The position numbers and the translations under genes were made by a program. 64,000 nt of DNA from Octadecabacter sp. B2R22 (GTDB lineage: Bacteria > Pseudomonadota > Alphaproteobacteria > Rhodobacterales > Rhodobacteraceae), in contig NZ_JAHKQJ010000002.1 in the NCBI RefSeq assembly GCF_018861045.1, positions 398,826 through 462,825 of the forward strand, read 5' to 3'. How positions within the stretch are numbered: the stretch's first letter is position 1; the number at the start of each line of letters is the position of its first letter. Positions 9,379 to 16,587 of this stretch are shown in pieces. The notes beneath the pieces were generated by a model. That model saw only the letters and a program-made list of their open reading frames with translations, searched no databases and had not been told where the DNA came from.

Positions 9379-10803
9379 TTAGTCCAACACGTAGCCATAA
9401 GAGCCGCTGAAGTCCTGACGTGCAACCTCTCCTGCGCCACCTTGTTGTGGTGCATTGTCTGCTGCAACACGGCCAAACAAGAACAAGTCACGTTCGGTCG
9501 GTGGGCGGACACGGTCCGTTGGAAGGGCCAAAGCCTCACCACGGGTCGGTGTTACAAGATGCGGCGTCACGATGATGACGAGTTCTGTTTGCTGGCGAGC
9601 ATATTCCGCAGAGCGGAACAATGCGCCAAGAACCGGAATGTCGCCTGCCCATGGCACTTGGCCGGAAAGGTCAACGAAATCATCAGACAAGAGACCTGCA
9701 ATCGCAAAGCTTTCGCCGTCGCGCATTTCAACAGTTGTTGATGTCCGACGTGTCTTGAAAGCATCAACGCTAAAGCCGTTCGATGTAAACCCGTTCGATG
9801 GATCTAGTGACGAAACAGACGCTTCGAGTTCTAGATTGATAATGTCACCGTCAATAACGCGTGGAATAAAGTTCAGCTCGATGCCGAAAGGCTTATATTC
9901 AACGGTAATTGTATCAGCGTCTTGTGAAACAGGGACAGGATACTCGCCACCCGCCAAGAAGCTGGCTTCTTGACCGGATAGGGCGGTCAGGTTTGGTTCA
10001 GCCAATGTGCGAACAACGCCGCGGCTTTCCAATGCTTCAAGCAAAATGCCGACTTCTACGCCACCGGCGTTGAACCCGAACAAGAATGCACCTGAATTGT
10101 CGCTGCTAGAAGGCGTGCTGCCGGACAAGGTTGTGGTTTGTGCCCCGGACGTAACTGCCGAGCCCGTTCCGAGCGCTAGGCCAAGATCACCGCCCAATGT
10201 GTCGCCACCCAAAGCCAGCGAAGAGCTGAGGGACTTGGAAACCGAACGCTGCATCTCTGCAAAGCGAACGCGCAACATCACTTGTTGGGTGCCGCCGACC
10301 GTCATCAGGTTAGAAACCCGTTCAGGAGCATAGCGATCTGCCAATTCCAGCGCGCGATCTAGTCGTGCGATGGATGAAACTGTGCCGGAAAGGACGATAC
10401 CGTCATTTGCGGTGCGTACTTCGATGTTTTCACCTGGAAGAATTTGTTCCAGACGTTCTTTGAATTCCGCAATGTCGGGAGTCACATGGACTTCGACGTT
10501 GGTAATAAGACGTCCGTCGCCACCCAGAAGGGTCAGCGTTGTGCGCCCCGGAACCTTACCCAGCACATAGATTGTGCGATCCGAAAGCGAAGAGATGTCC
10601 GCGATCGAAGGGTTTGCGATGGAAAGTTCCGTAAAGGGGACATCGCTTTCAACGACGACGGCCCTGTTCATTGGAACATTCAGCGCGCTCGAAGGAGCGC
10701 CCCGCATAACCTGCAAAGTTTCCGAAGAAACCATGGAAGGGATACTGCTAACTGCAAAGGCGAGACCAGTTACGGCTGCCTTCAATAATCTATCATATGT
10801 CAT
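9379..10803 (-). CDS. rcpA: Tad outer-membrane secretin RcpA/CpaC
   Basis: This is a 474-residue secretin that forms the outer-membrane channel for the Flp pilus. A signal peptide covers about residues 1-28. A pilus-specific N domain with a BON-like segment follows, and the secretin domain occupies about residues 230-440, including GILLEALESRGVVRTLAEP and VDAFKTRRTSTTVEMRDGE. An AGAGGCAG ribosome site precedes the ATG. The OmpA-like lipoprotein gene follows after only 18 bases. Confidence 0.94.
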   Translation of the reverse strand: MTYDRLLKAAVTGLAFAVSSIPSMVSSETLQVMRGAPSSALNVPMNRAVVVESDVPFTELSIANPSIADISSLSDRTIYVLGKVPGRTTLTLLGGDGRLITNVEVHVTPDIAEFKERLEQILPGENIEVRTANDGIVLSGTVSSIARLDRALELADRYAPERVSNLMTVGGTQQVMLRVRFAEMQRSVSKSLSSSLALGGDTLGGDLGLALGTGSAVTSGAQTTTLSGSTPSSSDNSGAFLFGFNAGGVEVGILLEALESRGVVRTLAEPNLTALSGQEASFLAGGEYPVPVSQDADTITVEYKPFGIELNFIPRVIDGDIINLELEASVSSLDPSNGFTSNGFSVDAFKTRRTSTTVEMRDGESFAIAGLLSDDFVDLSGQVPWAGDIPVLGALFRSAEYARQQTELVIIVTPHLVTPTRGEALALPTDRVRPPTERDLFLFGRVAADNAPQQGGAGEVARQDFSGSYGYVLD

Positions 10804-10964
10804 ATGTGACTGCCTCTAATGCCACGCCCGATGCAGGCTTTTGCCCGTCATTGAAAGGAACCTGCGCTAAAAATGCATTTTTTGCAAGAATCAATGCACT
10901 GGAACGAGAAGTTTATGTGGATAAGTTGCAACAATCGGAAAAACCAAAGGTCCAAAACATAGAG

Positions 10965-10996
10965 AAAGACGCCCACGGCAGGGCCGAGGCGTCTTT
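10965..10996 (-). terminator. Terminator between rcpC and rcpA
   Basis: A 9-bp stem (AAAGACGCC / GGCGTCTTT) with a GC-rich inner loop ends, on the minus strand, in TTTCTCTATGTTTT. It lies about 80 bases past the rcpC stop, inside the 274-base gap before rcpA, so rcpA probably has its own promoter or is read at a reduced level. Confidence 0.7.
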
Positions 10997-11077
10997 GGTA
11001 GAGAAGGTTGCATTTGTGCAATTTGACATCCCTGCGAGCGGGTATTGTCCGATTTGCCCAAAAGGTCAGCCTTTATC

Positions 11078-11935
11078 TTAGTCTGTGCATGGGATCGGGA
11101 TTTCGACCACCTCCGCACCACGACGTGTGCGGATCGTGCAGATCTCTTCAGCTTGAAGTTCTGGCTCAGGTTCGCGAGCGATCAGACCCAACAGGCTGGC
11201 TTGGTCGACTTCGATTGCACCGGCGACGGTGTCGTCTTCACGACCGACCAAAGATAGGGACAGATTACCTGTCGCTTGGGCTTGGGCCAGTGCGGCCACT
11301 TGGTCTGGCGTGACTTGAACCGTAACCGTCCGAGCGATGGTCGCACCTGTGCGCCCGCTTTCGGCAGTTTGGTCAATCGCGACCAGCGGGATGTTGGCTT
11401 GGATCAACTTGGTCACTTCGCCACCGCGTCCGCCATCAATGTTGTCGACACGGCCGGTCCAGTAAACATCAACGCGGTCACCAGGGGAAAGGAAGCCAGA
11501 CACACCAGAGGACACATCAACCTCAATCGCAAAGGCACGCATACCTCGAGCGAGAAGGGCGGTAATTCCGGCCACTTCGCCCGGTTCTGTTACTTTAACA
11601 GCCAAAATCGGTTCGTTGGCTTCAAGTTGGCGAGTCACGACACGCATCTCATCAGGGCCATCGGGGAACAGGTCTTCTAAAGTGTGGAATACACCTTCCG
11701 GAAGGAAGGGTTCAGCGTATTTGATGATGATGACGTCTTCAGGGGCGATTTGTTCGCCGTGCTCAATGACACGGTTAACCCCATAAATATCGACAGTATT
11801 AACGGCCAATTGGTTTGCCGCACGTTGTTGTGCAAGGGCAGCGTTTTGCTGCTCAAAATATCCCTGCACCATATAGATCGCAAAGCCTGCAAGGCCCATG
11901 CCAACTATAAGGACAAGTCCGAAAACTGCTCGCAT
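11078..11935 (-). CDS. rcpC: Tad assembly protein RcpC/CpaB
   Basis: This is a 285-residue periplasmic protein anchored by one N-terminal helix (about residues 2-24). A SAF domain, shared with flagellar FlgA-type proteins and linked to glycan binding, covers about residues 45-115. The RcpC domain follows with LSPGDRVDVYWTG and a QTAESGRTGATIARTVTVQV segment. The ATG at 11935 has a GGAAGGG ribosome site and starts directly at the membrane helix. RcpC is thought to stabilise the secretin RcpA. Confidence 0.92.
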   Translation of the reverse strand: MRAVFGLVLIVGMGLAGFAIYMVQGYFEQQNAALAQQRAANQLAVNTVDIYGVNRVIEHGEQIAPEDVIIIKYAEPFLPEGVFHTLEDLFPDGPDEMRVVTRQLEANEPILAVKVTEPGEVAGITALLARGMRAFAIEVDVSSGVSGFLSPGDRVDVYWTGRVDNIDGGRGGEVTKLIQANIPLVAIDQTAESGRTGATIARTVTVQVTPDQVAALAQAQATGNLSLSLVGREDDTVAGAIEVDQASLLGLIAREPEPELQAEEICTIRTRRGAEVVEIPIPCTD

Positions 11936-12048
11936 TTTCTTTCCCTTCCGGATTTGGCTGGCGTTAGCCAACCTTTGTTATTGATGCCGCGTCGGCGAGG
12001 GCCTGTCAGTTGTGAGAGTCTTTTTGTTAAGACCCAAGCGGGCGCGGG

Positions 12049-12240
12049 TTAAGAATTGAAGTCGATTGTAGAAACGGCACTCATTGTCCCAGCGAGACCA
12101 GTTGCTTGGTCTGTTGCGCCGCGACCGACAGTCGTAATTACAGCGATGCCCAGGCCGACGATCGCGGCTGTCAGAACAACCCAATCTACGGTGACTGCGC
12201 CTTCTTCCTCTTTGCGGAAGGTTTTGATGAAATTGAACAT
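12049..12240 (-). CDS. flp: Flp family pilin 1
   Basis: This is a 63-residue type IVb prepilin. The leader MFNFIKTFRKEEEG ends in the Gly expected at the cleavage site, and the mature protein begins AVTVDWVVLTAAIVGLGIAV, the single hydrophobic helix that polymerises. The C-terminal 20 residues are polar. The usual Glu5-Tyr6 of Flp pilins is Asp-Trp here. It is the last of three pilin genes and stands about 115 bases upstream of rcpC. The longer frame upstream is not coding: the start has a GGAG-like site (GAGGAGCCCGCA) just before it. Confidence 0.93.
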   Translation of the reverse strand: MFNFIKTFRKEEEGAVTVDWVVLTAAIVGLGIAVITTVGRGATDQATGLAGTMSAVSTIDFNS

Positions 12241-12354
12241 TGCGGGCTCCTCAGCTCGGTAAATACTTGGTCCATCTTTGGCGGTTGAATGTGGCAGAAA
12301 AACGAGCACACAGTGTTCGTTTCTAGAAAGCGCAGCCGGGGCGGGGCGCAAACG

Positions 12355-12388
12355 ACGACGGGCCACATCCAAAGATGCAGCCCGTCGT
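12355..12388 (-). terminator. Stem-loop between pilin genes 2 and 1
   Basis: A 9-bp stem (ACGACGGGC / GCCCGTCGT) with a 16-base loop lies 20 bases beyond the stop of the second flp gene. There is no good T run on the minus strand, so it may be an attenuator or a 3' stabilising structure more than a full terminator. Confidence 0.6.
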
Positions 12389-12407
12389 TCAAATCTTGAA
12401 ATCTGAC

Positions 12408-12596
12408 TTAGTTGTAGTTCGCGATGGTCTGCGCTGAAAGCTGGGCGCTAAGCTTGCGGCTCAGCTCCATGGTGCCTTCACCAACAACGGTCAAAACCGC
12501 AATTCCGAGGCCAACGATACATGCTGTCAAAACAACCCAGTCAACTGTAACTGCGCCGTCTTCATCAGCACGAAAGGTTTTGAAATAGTTAAACAT
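12408..12596 (-). CDS. flp: Flp family pilin 2
   Basis: This is a 62-residue prepilin with leader MFNYFKTFRADEDG and mature start AVTVDWVVLTACIVGLGIAV. It resembles its two neighbours closely in the leader and helix and differs in the C-terminal tail (ELSRKLSAQLSAQTIANYN). A Cys occurs in the helix (TACIVG), which the other two copies lack. The three copies probably arose by tandem duplication. It should be processed by TadV. Confidence 0.93.
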   Translation of the reverse strand: MFNYFKTFRADEDGAVTVDWVVLTACIVGLGIAVLTVVGEGTMELSRKLSAQLSAQTIANYN

Positions 12597-12629
12597 AGTT
12601 GTCTCCAGTAATATGTCGGCGAACGTGTT

Positions 12630-12656
12630 GGGTCCCAGCCAGGAAGGCTGAGACCC
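12630..12656 (-). terminator. Stem-loop between pilin genes 3 and 2
   Basis: A GC stem-loop (GGGTC..CAGCC / GGCTG..GACCC with a short loop) lies 8 bases past the stop of the first-transcribed flp gene. It has no T run on the minus strand, so processing or partial attenuation is more likely than complete termination. Confidence 0.55.
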
Positions 12657-12663
12657 GATTAGC

Positions 12664-12864
12664 TTAAAGAGCAGAGAAGTCTGGAACCAGATCGTTCACT
12701 GTAGCCAAGTCGCCGGACAGTGTGTCGGAAGCAGACATAGTACCGCCACCAACAGATGTCAGAACTGCGATGCCGAGGCCAACGATTGCGGCTGTCAGAA
12801 CAACCCAGTCAACAGTTACGGCGCCGTCTTCGTCGTTGCGGAAGTTTTTGATAAAGTTAAGCAT
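12664..12864 (-). CDS. flp: Flp family pilin 3 (first transcribed)
   Basis: This is a 66-residue prepilin with leader MLNFIKNFRNDEDG and mature start AVTVDWVVLTAAIVGLGIAV, followed by a Ser/Gly-rich and acidic tail ending in DLVPDFSAL. It is the first gene of the minus-strand tad locus, behind the long intergenic region shared with the divergent transglycosylase gene. Position and the usual behaviour of Tad loci suggest that it is the major pilin, but all three copies look intact. Confidence 0.93.
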   Translation of the reverse strand: MLNFIKNFRNDEDGAVTVDWVVLTAAIVGLGIAVLTSVGGGTMSASDTLSGDLATVNDLVPDFSAL

Positions 12865-13218
12865 TGTATTCCCTCCTCAGGGTTTTCTCAGTTTCATTAT
12901 CTTAGGCGGTTCGCTCAGTGCATCGGCCTCTTGTTGATGCGCTTGCCGTCTTGGATGAGGAGTTTTTGCCATTCGAATGGGGCAGGAATTAGACAGCAAT
13001 CGTGCAATTTTGCATCCCATTAACTTTTGCACGAAAATATCCTTAACGCGTTGTTTTCAAAGAATAAAAAAGTACATAAAGTTTCAAGCATGTCATTTTG
13101 TGTTTCATAAACGTGGCCAGTTTGCCCAGTTGTTATTGGATTGTTCACGAATAAGTGGATTAGCGCCGCGATTATCTGCTACATTAACCTTAACAAGAGG
13201 CAGGCGGAGACCGCACAA
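12865..13218. promoter_or_regulatory. Divergent promoter region, flp pilins and transglycosylase
   Basis: This 354-base AT-rich gap has no gene. It holds a perfect 12-bp palindrome CCATTCGAATGG (12969-12980), a short palindrome TGCAA-TT-TTGCA (13003-13014), spaced inverted arms CGTGCAA / TTGCACG (13001-13007 and 13027-13033), and two TTAAC half-sites one base apart (13184-13194). The palindromes are operator-like and fit a tightly controlled pilus locus. No regulator can be named from sequence. Confidence 0.55.
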
Positions 13219-14094
13219 ATGCGGCGTAGCAAGAAAATAGTAACATTGTTCGCGCAATGTTGGGCACTGGCGCTGGCCATTGGCTCTGCATCTATAAGTG
13301 CGGCCGAGAATCATCTTTTCCAAAGTGACTTTACATTCAGGCGCGTTGGCGTCCCGCAAGCTGGGGCTACAAACCGTATAACCGTACAAGTCGCACCGGC
13401 CGCGCCGTCTGGGCCATCGGCGCCATCCGCCGCAGGTTCGGCCGGCTCTACGCCCCGCGCACCCAGTGCTCCGGCGATCGCAGGTCTGGCCCCCGCGCCA
13501 AACGGTGTCGAATGGTATTGGGAGGCAATTTCGCCGTCTTTGGATGATGCCCACAGCTTCAGCCTTGAAAAAGCCGTCGCCGCATTGCGCAGCGCCCCAG
13601 AGGGACAAGCCGTTCCGGCACCTCGCCTGCAGGGCATGACTGAACTGGCCGACCGTTTCGGCGTTGAGATACTAACAGCGTCAATTGGCACAAACGTATC
13701 ACCGGCCTTGGTGCTTGCTGTGATTTCTGTCGAAAGCGCTGGGCGTGCTGACGCAGTTAGTTCAGCTGGCGCACAGGGGCTTATGCAGTTGATGCCGCCT
13801 ACAGCGGATCGGTTTGGCGTGACGGATGCATTGAACGCTCAAGACAATATTAAGGGCGGCACTGCATATCTGGATTGGTTACTGAACGAGTTTGACAACG
13901 GCGTTATCTTCGCTCTGGCGGGGTATAATGCGGGAGAAGGCGCTGTTCGCAATAATAATGGCATCCCGCCCTATGCCGAAACGCGCGCCTATGTGCCTAA
14001 AGTCCTTGCAGCATGGGAAGTGGCGCGCGGTCTATGTATTACACCACCGGAATTGGTGACTGACGGCTGCGTTTTTGCCGTCAACGGGGGATAA
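13219..14094 (+). CDS. Lytic transglycosylase (SLT domain)
   Basis: This is a 291-residue exported murein hydrolase that would cut glycan strands in the periplasm. A signal peptide covers residues 1-29, a Pro/Ala/Ser-rich linker about 58-95, and the SLT domain about 150-285. The catalytic Glu is Glu172 in AVISVESAG, followed by the GAQGLMQLMP and AGYNAGEGAV motifs. It is divergent from the flp genes, so it may open peptidoglycan for the Tad pilus. The ATG at 13219 is preferred because it starts a good signal peptide; the frame opens earlier at a TTG. Confidence 0.88.
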   Translation: MRRSKKIVTLFAQCWALALAIGSASISAAENHLFQSDFTFRRVGVPQAGATNRITVQVAPAAPSGPSAPSAAGSAGSTPRAPSAPAIAGLAPAPNGVEWYWEAISPSLDDAHSFSLEKAVAALRSAPEGQAVPAPRLQGMTELADRFGVEILTASIGTNVSPALVLAVISVESAGRADAVSSAGAQGLMQLMPPTADRFGVTDALNAQDNIKGGTAYLDWLLNEFDNGVIFALAGYNAGEGAVRNNNGIPPYAETRAYVPKVLAAWEVARGLCITPPELVTDGCVFAVNGG

Positions 14095-14104
14095 TGTGCC
14101 TGAC

Positions 14105-15532
14105 ATGAATAACGGCAAGCCTCTCGTGCTGGACGCAGACGGAACGCTTTTGAGAACGGACATGTTGCTGGAAGGGATCTGGAAAGGCTTCGGAACCGAT
14201 CCTGTCGCAACGCTAAAAGCCTTCTCTTTGGTTGGGGATCGCGCGGCCTTCAAAGCCGAAGTCGCACGCATTGCGCCGTTGCGGGTCGACCTTTTGCCCG
14301 TCCACGAAGATATCGCAACAATGGCGCTTGTCGCGCGGGATCAAGGGCGCGAAGTGGCAATTGCCAGTGCCTCTGATGTCTCGGTGGTGCAGCCCTTGGC
14401 CGATTACTACGGGATTGAACGGGTCTTTGCGTCTGAGAACGGCGTGAACCTAAAGGGGCAGGCGAAAGCGGATGCACTGGTCGCTGCCTACGGCGAAGCG
14501 GGCTTCGATTATGCGGGCAACGATAAGGTGGATCGTCTTGTTTGGGACCACGCGGATCACGCGATTGTCGTCGGAAATGCCGGTGGAGGAGCTGAGGGCC
14601 TAGAGAGTGTTACCGCGGTCAGAGGCGGTTGGTCCCCCCGCGCAGTGCTAAAATCCATGCGCCCGCACCAATGGGTGAAGAACGTCCTGTTGTTCTTGCC
14701 GATGATTGCAGCGCATGCCTTTTATCTGGATACGTTTTTGGCCGTTTGCCTCGGTATTGTGAGCTTCTCAGCTGCAGCGTCCTGTATCTATATTGTGAAC
14801 GACTTGCTGGATATCGAAGCGGATCGTCTGCACGTTAAGAAGTGTAAACGCCCCTTTGCTGCCGGAACGGTGCCCATCCCGATCGGAATGCTGACCTGCG
14901 CTGGACTCGGCGTTTTGGCATTGGGTGTTGCGTTGATGCTGTCGGGCCAAATGCTCGGCGTGGTGGCTTTCTATATGGCACTTTCTCTCGCCTATTCACT
15001 GCGCCTAAAACGCCTACGCTGGATCGATATCGCGACACTGGCCGCGCTCTACACGTTGCGGGTCGTCGCAGGCGCTGCAGCTAGCGGGGTGGACGCATCG
15101 GTTTATATGCTGGTCTTTGTCTTTCCAGTGTTTGTCGCGCTGGGCTGCGTCAAACGCATGACAGAGTTGGCTTTGGCAAAAGATGATCAGCGTCTTCCAG
15201 GCCGTGGTTACGCACGCGGCGATATGGGAGACTTGTTGAATATGTCGGCGCTGGGCATGGTGGGCGCTCTGGTGATTTTCTTTCTGTATTCCTACTCGGA
15301 TCAGGCCTTGTCGCTCTACCCGGATCAGTGGCTGATGTGGCTAGCACTGTTGCCGATCGCGGGATGGCTCTATCGTATGGTTCGCCTGGGCTATATGGGG
15401 AAAATGGACTATGATCCGATCGTCTTCGCGATGACGGATATGCGTGGCATCGGCTATCTTTTGATCACCCTTTCACTTCTGTTTTACGCGGCTGGTTTGT
15501 GGAGTGAATGGTTTTCTCGCTTGTTTGGATAA
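14105..15532 (+). CDS. HAD phosphatase-UbiA prenyltransferase fusion, DPPR synthase-like
   Basis: This 475-residue protein joins an N-terminal HAD-like domain (about 1-175, nucleophile motif DADGT at residues 10-14) to a C-terminal UbiA membrane domain (about 180-475). The UbiA motif NDLLDIEADR is at 232-241 and a second Asp-rich site is replaced by the ALAKDDQRLPGRGY segment, as in enzymes that transfer phosphoribose to polyprenyl phosphate. The mycobacterial counterpart is decaprenyl-phosphate phosphoribosyltransferase. The next two genes look like DprE2 and DprE1, which supports that reading. The HAD part could remove the 5-phosphate. The start overlaps no gene: the previous stop is 10 bases upstream. 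Confidence 0.78.
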   Translation: MNNGKPLVLDADGTLLRTDMLLEGIWKGFGTDPVATLKAFSLVGDRAAFKAEVARIAPLRVDLLPVHEDIATMALVARDQGREVAIASASDVSVVQPLADYYGIERVFASENGVNLKGQAKADALVAAYGEAGFDYAGNDKVDRLVWDHADHAIVVGNAGGGAEGLESVTAVRGGWSPRAVLKSMRPHQWVKNVLLFLPMIAAHAFYLDTFLAVCLGIVSFSAAASCIYIVNDLLDIEADRLHVKKCKRPFAAGTVPIPIGMLTCAGLGVLALGVALMLSGQMLGVVAFYMALSLAYSLRLKRLRWIDIATLAALYTLRVVAGAAASGVDASVYMLVFVFPVFVALGCVKRMTELALAKDDQRLPGRGYARGDMGDLLNMSALGMVGALVIFFLYSYSDQALSLYPDQWLMWLALLPIAGWLYRMVRLGYMGKMDYDPIVFAMTDMRGIGYLLITLSLLFYAAGLWSEWFSRLFG

Positions 15533-15846
15533 CCGCGCCTGCGGCGAGCGGGGAGGGGACCAGCCCCCGTCCTTCGGACTCCCCCGAGGTATTTTCGAAA
15601 CAAAGGCAAATGAATGAGCCCGACGCAAACATTCGATTTGCGCCGGGCTTTGAAACAAGCATGCTTGCCTCCGTTTACGGCCATCGGCGCCTCCGCCTGT
15701 TCCGCTTTCCAAGACTGACGCACCTTGGTTAATAACTGGTTGCGCCCGTCCTGCCTTTGTTTCAAAAGTACCTTGGGGGGAGTCGAGCTTGCTCGACGGG
15801 GGGCTAGCCCCCCTTTCCCGCCCGCCGCAGGTGCAAAACGTCCGGC
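15533..15846. repeat. Intergenic palindromic repeat region, two copies in opposite orientation
   Basis: This 314-base gap between convergent genes holds no gene. It contains a core sequence at 15581-15610 (begins CCCCCGAGGTATTTT, ends AAACAAAGGCAAA) and a second copy on the other strand at 15751-15780. A third copy lies at 34589-34617. Next to the second copy are a GTCGAGC / GCTCGAC hairpin (15782-15797) and a perfect 16-bp palindrome GGGGGGCTAGCCCCCC (15798-15813). The layout suggests a dispersed terminator-like element serving both strands. Confidence 0.7.
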
Positions 15847-16584
15847 TTAGATCGACATTTTCTTGAAGATCGGCTCTGGGATCAGTTTAATTACGGTCAT
15901 AACGGGCCACCAGATCCACTTGGTATAGAGTGTATTTCGCTTCTTGCTCAGGGCCTTGTGGATGTCGGCAACAACGGCGTCAGCTGTCGTCATGAAAGGC
16001 TGATCGCCAAGCCCTTGGGTCATAACCGTGTCAACTGGACCCGGCTTGACTGTAAGAACGTGGACCCCGCTGCGCCCTAATTGGTTGCGCAGCCCGCTGA
16101 GATAGGTCGCAAAGCCCGCTTTAGCCGCCCCGTAGACATAATTCCCGACACGCCCGCGATCACCGGCAACCGAGCCAACGCCGACGATCGAGCCGCTTCC
16201 CTGTTCGCTCATGAGGGGTGCAAGCATCTGTAAGAAGCGTGCGGGCCCCGTGAAACTGTCAGCAATTGTACCATCCACGAGGGCAGGGTCGTCGTTGATG
16301 TCATCTTGGCTTGGCATCGATCCGACGAACACGGCGCAATTGATCGTGCCGCCTGTGCGAACAGCCGCATCAAGGATCGGCTGAAAGGTCTCAGGGTCTC
16401 TTGCGTCAAAGGCGACGGGGGTAGCGCCAACTGCACCGCGCGCGGAGGCGTCAGCAGCGCTGGCCTCAAGGTCGTCCATGCGGCGACCGGCAAGGATCAC
16501 ATGTGCGCCAGCTTCGGCGACAGAACGGGTGAATGCTTTGGCGATGGTAGAGCTTGCGCCAAGGATAATCCAAGTATCGGTCAT
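15847..16584 (-). CDS. Short-chain dehydrogenase, DprE2-like
   Basis: This is a 245-residue NAD(P)-dependent reductase. The nucleotide-binding motif GASSTIA is at residues 9-15, and the catalytic Ser and YGAAK motif follow in the second half. The C-terminal tail, KWIWWPVMTVIKLIPEPIF, is hydrophobic and membrane-facing, a trait of decaprenylphosphoryl-2-keto-ribose reductases. It would reduce the 2-keto intermediate made by the adjacent FAD oxidase and so complete the ribose-to-arabinose epimerisation. It is 3 bases downstream of that gene. A general SDR of other function remains possible. Confidence 0.78.
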   Translation of the reverse strand: MTDTWIILGASSTIAKAFTRSVAEAGAHVILAGRRMDDLEASAADASARGAVGATPVAFDARDPETFQPILDAAVRTGGTINCAVFVGSMPSQDDINDDPALVDGTIADSFTGPARFLQMLAPLMSEQGSGSIVGVGSVAGDRGRVGNYVYGAAKAGFATYLSGLRNQLGRSGVHVLTVKPGPVDTVMTQGLGDQPFMTTADAVVADIHKALSKKRNTLYTKWIWWPVMTVIKLIPEPIFKKMSI

Positions 16585-16587
16585 AGT

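Noticed and set aside
15473..15765. Several overlapping short frames in the gap after the UbiA fusion gene
   Set aside because: They lie across the palindromic repeat elements, have no ribosome sites and no plausible protein features.
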